The notes beneath the pieces were generated by a model. That model saw only the letters and a list, made by a program, of their open reading frames with translations, ran no database searches and was not told the origin of the DNA. From assembly GCF_000217935.1 (NCBI RefSeq), contig NZ_AFHI01000072.1, forward strand, positions 62,001 through 126,000: DNA of 64,000 bases, written 5' to 3'. A program made the translations under genes and the position numbers. Source of the stretch: Rheinheimera sp. A13L (GTDB lineage: Bacteria; Pseudomonadota; Gammaproteobacteria; Enterobacterales; Alteromonadaceae). Positions 59,401-64,000 of the stretch are shown piece by piece (positions within the stretch are counted from its first letter, which is position 1; every line of letters begins with the position of its first letter).

Positions 59401-59615
59401 GATCTGAAACGCGCCGCATCCAGTATGGCGAATAAATGGGCAATACCGCCGATAATTAAAGGAATAATTAACCACCACAAAGCATAACCCACTACTGTGA
59501 TGACGAAAAACAGTATGGCGGCCAATAAACGGCCTTGTAGCAGTTGGCCTAAACCAGGGATAAACAAACTACATAACGCGGCCAATACATTGCCGCCTGA
59601 TCCTTGTCCTGACAT
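59397..59615 (-). CDS. Small two-helix membrane protein
   Basis: A 72-residue membrane protein: GGNVLAALCSLFIPGLGQLLQGRLLAAILFFVITVVGYALWWLIIPLIIGGIAHLFAILDAARFRS. The FIPGLGQLLQGR turn between hydrophobic parts recalls TM2-domain-like proteins. Its stop overlaps that of the solute-binding-like gene by two bases on the opposite strand. Function unknown. Confidence 0.7.
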   Translation of the reverse strand: MSGQGSGGNVLAALCSLFIPGLGQLLQGRLLAAILFFVITVVGYALWWLIIPLIIGGIAHLFAILDAARFRS

Positions 59616-59699
59616 TAATTTTTACTCCAACTCGTTTTAACTTCAGCCTAACATAACAAAGCTGGCGGGGGGCTGGCAGACTTTTTTGTGACAAAACAT

Positions 59700-59727
59700 A
59701 ACAAAGGCGGCCAGAGCCGCCTTTGTT
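59700..59727 (-). terminator. Terminator of the giant surface-protein gene
   Basis: A perfect 12-base stem, AACAAAGGCGGC / GCCGCCTTTGTT, with a CAGA loop, 17 bases beyond the stop at 59744. Read on the minus strand it is followed by ATGTTTTGTC, a modest U-run. Confidence 0.75.
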
Positions 59728-59743
59728 CGTCAATAATCCGGTG

Positions 59744-62700
59744 CTAGAAACGAGTTCTCAGACTGACCAACCAGCTATTGACGTCGTTTGGTTTCAGGCT
59801 GAATTGCTGAAAGCCCACACCCAGCGTCCATTTTTCTGTCAGTTGATAATTCAGCTGAACCCCAAGCACCAGGTCGACACCATCACTGTCTGAGCGGATG
59901 ACTGAATCATCCATCCGGCTTTCAATATCGGACTTCCAGAACATCAGTCCAAGTGGTACCTCCACAGCCCACTGCTCGTTTTGCCATAAGGTAAAACGGC
60001 CACCCACAGTAAAACCATCCACCAGAACCGGAGTTACAGCCTTCACCAGTTCGTGGTACTGCTGTGGTGTCAGACTTTCGGCTGAGATTTGACTACTGGC
60101 TTCGCCTAAATCCAGATACCCCAGCTCCAGTGCAAAAACCGGATGCAGCTGATACCCCAGATTGACACCAAAAGAGCCATCACTGTCATCAAAACCAGTA
60201 ATGGTTCCATTGGGTAATTCCTCCACTAAACGGCTTTGTTTTTGATCGGCTTTACTATGCCCAATCGAGCCTTGCAGATACCAATCCGCACTCTGACTAA
60301 AAGGACTGAACGACAATAACGCCACTGCTGCCAAACCCAGCACTGAACGGCGACGTAACACCACAGCTCCTGCCAATACCATCACCATCCACCACGCCAT
60401 ACTACCTCCGCTTGATTTGTTATCTACGACCACATCCTGATAAGCACGCACAGTCACACTAACCTGAGCCGACGCTTGACCACCAAAACCATCCGTTATT
60501 GTGTAGCTGATGGTATCTACCCCATCAAATCCGGCTTTTGGTGTATAACGCAGGCGCTGATCTGCTTCGATACTGACTGACCCTTGTTCAGCACTGGCGC
60601 TGCTGACCATCAATGTATTGCCATCTTCGTCGCTATCATTGGCCAATACCGCAATCAGCAACACAGTTTTATCGTCGGTAGAGGCTGTGTCATTCACCGC
60701 CACAGGGGCTACGTTCCCTACCACGCTGACCACCAGTTCACTGCTGGCTGTGCCCCCTTTACCGTCCGTGATGCTGTAGATCACTATATCTGTACCTATA
60801 AAGTCAGGATTTGGCATGTAGTTGAGTTGCTGGTCATCCAGAATAGTCACGGTACCAAAGCTGCCAACTGCCTGATTCACAGTTAAAGTATCTCCGTCGG
60901 GATCTGTATCATTGGCCAGAACATTCACCTCCACCGCTGTATCCAGTCGGGTCGAAGCCTGGTCAGCTACAGCAACGGGCAGGTTATTCCCATTAAGTTC
61001 CACTGCGACACCACCAGGGTCCACAATGGCGCTGTTGGCAATACCGTCTGCATCATTTGGACCACCATCTTCGACTGTGACCTGCACACACCAATGACCT
61101 TCGGTTAAACCTTGGGTCCAGACTGCATCACCAGGTGGTGGACAGAAACCTCGTTCGCCTTGTGTACTGGCAACTGAGTTACGCTCATTACTGACAAAGT
61201 CTACCCAGCCTGTCGCATCGTTGAATTTGCGGTAAACTGCATTGGCTGGCACTGGTAAACGTTGTGGTATAACCAGACTGTAGCTTTGTCCCTGTTCAGG
61301 TAAACCATAAGCGATAAAGTCAAAGATACCGCCAATATTTACAGCTACCTCATCTTCTTCGATAGCATCTTGTGCTATCTGCAAACCACCAGCATCAGTT
61401 TCAGCAGCTATAGTGCCTAAACGTAAACACACACCAGGGTCACCTTCGGCCACAAACTCAGTCTGACCCAACAACTCGGTTGGCATCACGTTACATTCGT
61501 TGATCGCATCCAGATAATCCGGAATACCATCACCGTCTGAGTCAGCAAAACCTTCCTGATCATCTGGGATTAAATCACCGTCTGAGTCTTGCGAGCCTAA
61601 AACTGGCAGACTGGGCCTGACCACGATAAAGACTCTGTTGGTGGCAGATAAATTAGGTGTGCCATTATCTGTTGCTGTGTAGCTGACCTGATACAAACCT
61701 GGCCCTTGCTCAGCCGGATCAAAACTCAGCTGGGTTTGATCTGTAGTCACATTGTCCAGACGACCAAAGTTCCATTCGCCGCTTACCTGATCTTGCTGGT
61801 TGGCGTCGGTTACCGTAGCTGTCACTGTCACCAGACCGTCATTTTCCCCAACAGTCAGCCGACTTTCGCTATTCTGCTGCACAGTTAAAGACACAACAGG
61901 GGCGATATTGGCTTCTGTCACCACAATACGACTAGTGCGCTGACTGCCTCTGTTTACGCTGGCATCCAGGCTAATCACAATATCTTCCGTGCCTTCGCTC
62001 TGACCATCTTCCAGCACAGTAAAGCGAATATTGGTACTCAAACCTGAGCTGATTTCAGCCACACCTGATACCAAGGTATGATCGTTGCCGTTTGCACTGC
62101 CGCTGACGGTATAAGGCACTAACACAGGATACACAGGAGATGGACCATTGAGTATCACCTCAACCACCACGTCACTGCCCTCTGTCACCAGTTGATCTTT
62201 GCTTAACGAGATCAGCGGATTGACACTGATTTTTTGTGCTTTGGTGGCTGTATTGCCTGCAGCATCAGTGGCTTGCCAGTAGACTATATGCTCACCAGGT
62301 GCGAAGAACAGACTGCCGTTGATTAAGGACACCCGCAGACGACGACCATTACGATCCACAGCTGTAGCTGTGCCAATAGGCACCCGGGTAAACAAAGCTG
62401 TCGCATTCACTTCAATATCAGCAGGCACTGTAATGACCGGCAAGTCTGAAGCTACACCACCTTCAATTATCAGGTTCACATCTGCGTTATCGCGTCCACC
62501 ATTGCCGTCTGTCACGGTGTAACGCAGAGTGACAGGCCCAACATAACGATCCGGAGCTGTCAGGGTTAAACCGTTTTCGTTAAAGGTTACAGTCCCCACA
62601 GTGGTTGAGGCACCATCAATAGTCAATGTATCGCCATCTACATCTGTATCATTGGCCAGTACATTCAACAGATATTGATTGTTGTCTGTACGCTGCAGAT

Positions 62701-64000
62701 TATAACTATCGTCCTGCACCACAGGATCATCATTCACTGCGGTTACTGTCAGAGTAATAGTAGCCACGGCTGAAGTTAAATCTGCATCTTTGGCGACAAA
62801 AGCAATACTGTCTGTGCCATTAAAGTCTTGTTCCGGTGTGTACACCAATACAGTACCTTGCAGCGTTGCAGTACCATGCTCAGGCTGAGTCACAATCTCA
62901 AAGGTCAGTGGGTCCTGATCAGGATCCTGCGCTGTTAAGGTCAGGCTCAGAGGTGTATCTTCTTCGGTAGTCGCGGATCTGTCAGCCACAACAGGTGCAT
63001 CGTTTACATTAGTCACTGTCAGCGTAAAGGCTGGCAGTGCTGCACTCAATTCACCATCGGATACAGAAATCACAATACCAGCCGTAACTCCTACATCAGC
63101 ATTGGCAGGAGTACCAGTTAAGGCTCCCGTCGCTGTATTAAAGGCTGCCCATGCCGGTTTGTTGGCAATGCTAAAGGTTAAGGTTGTATCAGGGTCCACA
63201 TCCGCAGCCGTTGGTACGAAGCTGTACGCTGCACCCTGAGCCACTGTAATCGCAGGTGTTCCGCTTATTGTCGGTGCATCGTTTACATTAGTCACTGTCA
63301 GCGTAAAGGCTGGCAGTGCTGCACTGAGTTCACCATCTGAGACTGAGATCACAATGCCAGCAGTTGCACCCACATCGGCATTGCCCGGAGTACCAGTTAA
63401 GGCTCCTGTCGCCGTATTAAAGCTGGCCCATGTTGGTTTATTCGCGATGCTAAAGGTCAGGGTGGTGCCTGGGTCTACATCAGCAGCTGTTGGCACAAAA
63501 CTATAAGTCGCCCCCTGAGCTATTGAAACTGCAGGCGTTCCAGTGATAGTTGGTGCATCATTGACGTTGGTCACTGTCAACGTAAAGGCTGGCAGTGCTG
63601 CACTCAATTCACCGTCTGAGACTGAAATCACAATACCAGCAGTTGCACCCACATCGGCATTGCCCGGAGTACCAGTCAAGGCTCCTGTCGCCGTATTAAA
63701 GCTGGCCCATGTTGGTTTATTCGCGATGCTAAAGGTCAGGGTGGTGCCTGGGTCTACATCAGCAGCTGTTGGCACAAAGCTGTAGGCTGCGCCCTGAGCT
63801 ATTGTAACCGCAGGAGCTCCACTGATAGTTGGTGCATCATTGATATTAGCCACAGTGACGTTAAAGCTTTGATCTGCAAATAAAGCTGCAGCATCCGTTA
63901 CTCTTAATGTCACGGTATGTACACCCACATCTGCATTGCCCGGAGTACCTGACAATACACCAGTGTCCGTATTAAAATTCAGCCATACAGGTTTGTTCAC
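59744..64000 (-). CDS. Giant repeat surface protein with C-terminal beta-barrel (5' end outside window)
   Basis: The C-terminal 1418 residues of a protein whose start lies beyond 64000. From the left of the fragment: putative-Ig (He_PIG) repeats of 93 residues, nearly identical in three copies (LTFSIANKPTWASFNTATGA, NVNDAP); tandem-95/cadherin-like repeats (EDTPLSLTLTAQDPDQDP, NDTDVDGDTLT); a HYR-like and a Calx-beta-like part; calcium-type thrombospondin repeats (DSDGDLIPDDQEG); two more NDTDPDGDTLT units. Near residue 1200 comes GGSMAWWMVMVLAGAVVLRRRS, which looks like a GlyGly-CTERM sorting signal, then a second signal-peptide-like stretch (LAAVALLSFSPFSQSA) and a barrel of about 178 residues ending in LRTRF. 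Large adhesin or matrix protein; partial. Confidence 0.85.
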   Translation of the reverse strand: MNKPVWLNFNTDTGVLSGTPGNADVGVHTVTLRVTDAAALFADQSFNVTVANINDAPTISGAPAVTIAQGAAYSFVPTAADVDPGTTLTFSIANKPTWASFNTATGALTGTPGNADVGATAGIVISVSDGELSAALPAFTLTVTNVNDAPTITGTPAVSIAQGATYSFVPTAADVDPGTTLTFSIANKPTWASFNTATGALTGTPGNADVGATAGIVISVSDGELSAALPAFTLTVTNVNDAPTISGTPAITVAQGAAYSFVPTAADVDPDTTLTFSIANKPAWAAFNTATGALTGTPANADVGVTAGIVISVSDGELSAALPAFTLTVTNVNDAPVVADRSATTEEDTPLSLTLTAQDPDQDPLTFEIVTQPEHGTATLQGTVLVYTPEQDFNGTDSIAFVAKDADLTSAVATITLTVTAVNDDPVVQDDSYNLQRTDNNQYLLNVLANDTDVDGDTLTIDGASTTVGTVTFNENGLTLTAPDRYVGPVTLRYTVTDGNGGRDNADVNLIIEGGVASDLPVITVPADIEVNATALFTRVPIGTATAVDRNGRRLRVSLINGSLFFAPGEHIVYWQATDAAGNTATKAQKISVNPLISLSKDQLVTEGSDVVVEVILNGPSPVYPVLVPYTVSGSANGNDHTLVSGVAEISSGLSTNIRFTVLEDGQSEGTEDIVISLDASVNRGSQRTSRIVVTEANIAPVVSLTVQQNSESRLTVGENDGLVTVTATVTDANQQDQVSGEWNFGRLDNVTTDQTQLSFDPAEQGPGLYQVSYTATDNGTPNLSATNRVFIVVRPSLPVLGSQDSDGDLIPDDQEGFADSDGDGIPDYLDAINECNVMPTELLGQTEFVAEGDPGVCLRLGTIAAETDAGGLQIAQDAIEEDEVAVNIGGIFDFIAYGLPEQGQSYSLVIPQRLPVPANAVYRKFNDATGWVDFVSNERNSVASTQGERGFCPPPGDAVWTQGLTEGHWCVQVTVEDGGPNDADGIANSAIVDPGGVAVELNGNNLPVAVADQASTRLDTAVEVNVLANDTDPDGDTLTVNQAVGSFGTVTILDDQQLNYMPNPDFIGTDIVIYSITDGKGGTASSELVVSVVGNVAPVAVNDTASTDDKTVLLIAVLANDSDEDGNTLMVSSASAEQGSVSIEADQRLRYTPKAGFDGVDTISYTITDGFGGQASAQVSVTVRAYQDVVVDNKSSGGSMAWWMVMVLAGAVVLRRRSVLGLAAVALLSFSPFSQSADWYLQGSIGHSKADQKQSRLVEELPNGTITGFDDSDGSFGVNLGYQLHPVFALELGYLDLGEASSQISAESLTPQQYHELVKAVTPVLVDGFTVGGRFTLWQNEQWAVEVPLGLMFWKSDIESRMDDSVIRSDSDGVDLVLGVQLNYQLTEKWTLGVGFQQFSLKPNDVNSWLVSLRTRF
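63000..63840 (-). repeat. Three tandem 279-bp coding repeats
   Basis: Within the surface-protein gene, the word GTAAAGGCTGGCAGTGCTG recurs at 63024, 63303 and 63582, exactly 279 bases apart, equal to one 93-residue Ig-like unit. Copies are near identical in DNA, implying recent duplication or gene conversion. A more diverged unit continues to 64000. Such arrays vary in copy number and are hard to assemble. Confidence 0.85.

Noticed and set aside
63000-64000. Regular repeats considered as CRISPR
   Set aside because: The period is 279 bases and the units are in-frame coding Ig-like domains, with no short repeat-spacer structure.

Overview
The window looks like chromosomal DNA of a free-living marine or freshwater gammaproteobacterium close to Rheinheimera and other Alteromonadales or Chromatiales. 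This is judged from gene content and protein style (Kdo kinase-type LPS core, oligopeptidase A, TonB receptors, a GlyGly-CTERM-like signal), not from any marker gene. No rRNA, tRNA or CRISPR array was seen. Most genes are ordinary core or housekeeping functions with several accessory islands between them.

Region by region. 1-5.1 kb: a lipoprotein, a membrane-tethered chemotaxis receptor, a rhodanese, and a secreted lipase co-translated with a membrane-anchored partner. 5.4-6.1 kb: a HigBA toxin-antitoxin pair with its operator visible. 6.2-11.1 kb: a serine beta-lactamase-family hydrolase, a large SWIM/SNF2 helicase and a small conserved protein. 11.1-15.1 kb: a stress-type module (DUF1328 membrane peptide, coiled-coil lipoprotein, a sigma-54 activator with a degenerate receiver, a four-helix-bundle-like protein, a BON-domain periplasmic protein), with two sigma-54-type promoters of the same pattern and two MITE-like elements. 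15.8-18.5 kb: a complete DarTG DNA ADP-ribosylation toxin-antitoxin pair followed closely by an unusual proteasome/HslV/Anbu-like Ntn-hydrolase candidate. 18.6-28.1 kb: an LPS inner-core block with a fused Kdo transferase/Kdo kinase, two glycosyltransferases, gmhA, hldE, a heptosyltransferase and gmhB. 28-41.6 kb: unknown proteins, an rsmJ operon containing a tightly coupled 47-codon ORF and a peroxiredoxin, an ABC ATPase plus permease/M1-peptidase fusion bracketed by copies of one palindromic repeat, a tag glycosylase, a lipoprotein, prlC, gor and a DUF2218 protein.

41.6-57 kb is the main accessory locus: a Fur-box-bearing siderophore cluster whose gene order matches the petrobactin asbABCDEF set (two NIS synthetases, an aryl-AMP ligase, a carrier protein fused to its condensing partner, a dehydroshikimate dehydratase). 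It is framed by a TonB-dependent receptor, a MATE exporter, DUF3325/DUF3649-like small membrane proteins, a PepSY transmembrane protein, a membrane acyltransferase and an OmpR-type regulator lacking the phosphoacceptor aspartate. The parts suggest a full cycle of synthesis, export, outer-membrane uptake and reductive release under iron control, but no inner-membrane ferric-siderophore permease is present.

57-64 kb: manC, a small periplasmic solute-binding-like protein, a small membrane protein, and the C-terminal 1418 residues of a giant repeat-rich surface protein that runs off the right edge. It carries an internal GlyGly-CTERM-like segment followed by an outer-membrane beta-barrel. The most promising leads are the DarTG-linked Ntn-hydrolase, the iron-regulated pseudo-response regulator in a petrobactin-type locus, the sigma-54 stress module and the Kdo transferase/kinase fusion.
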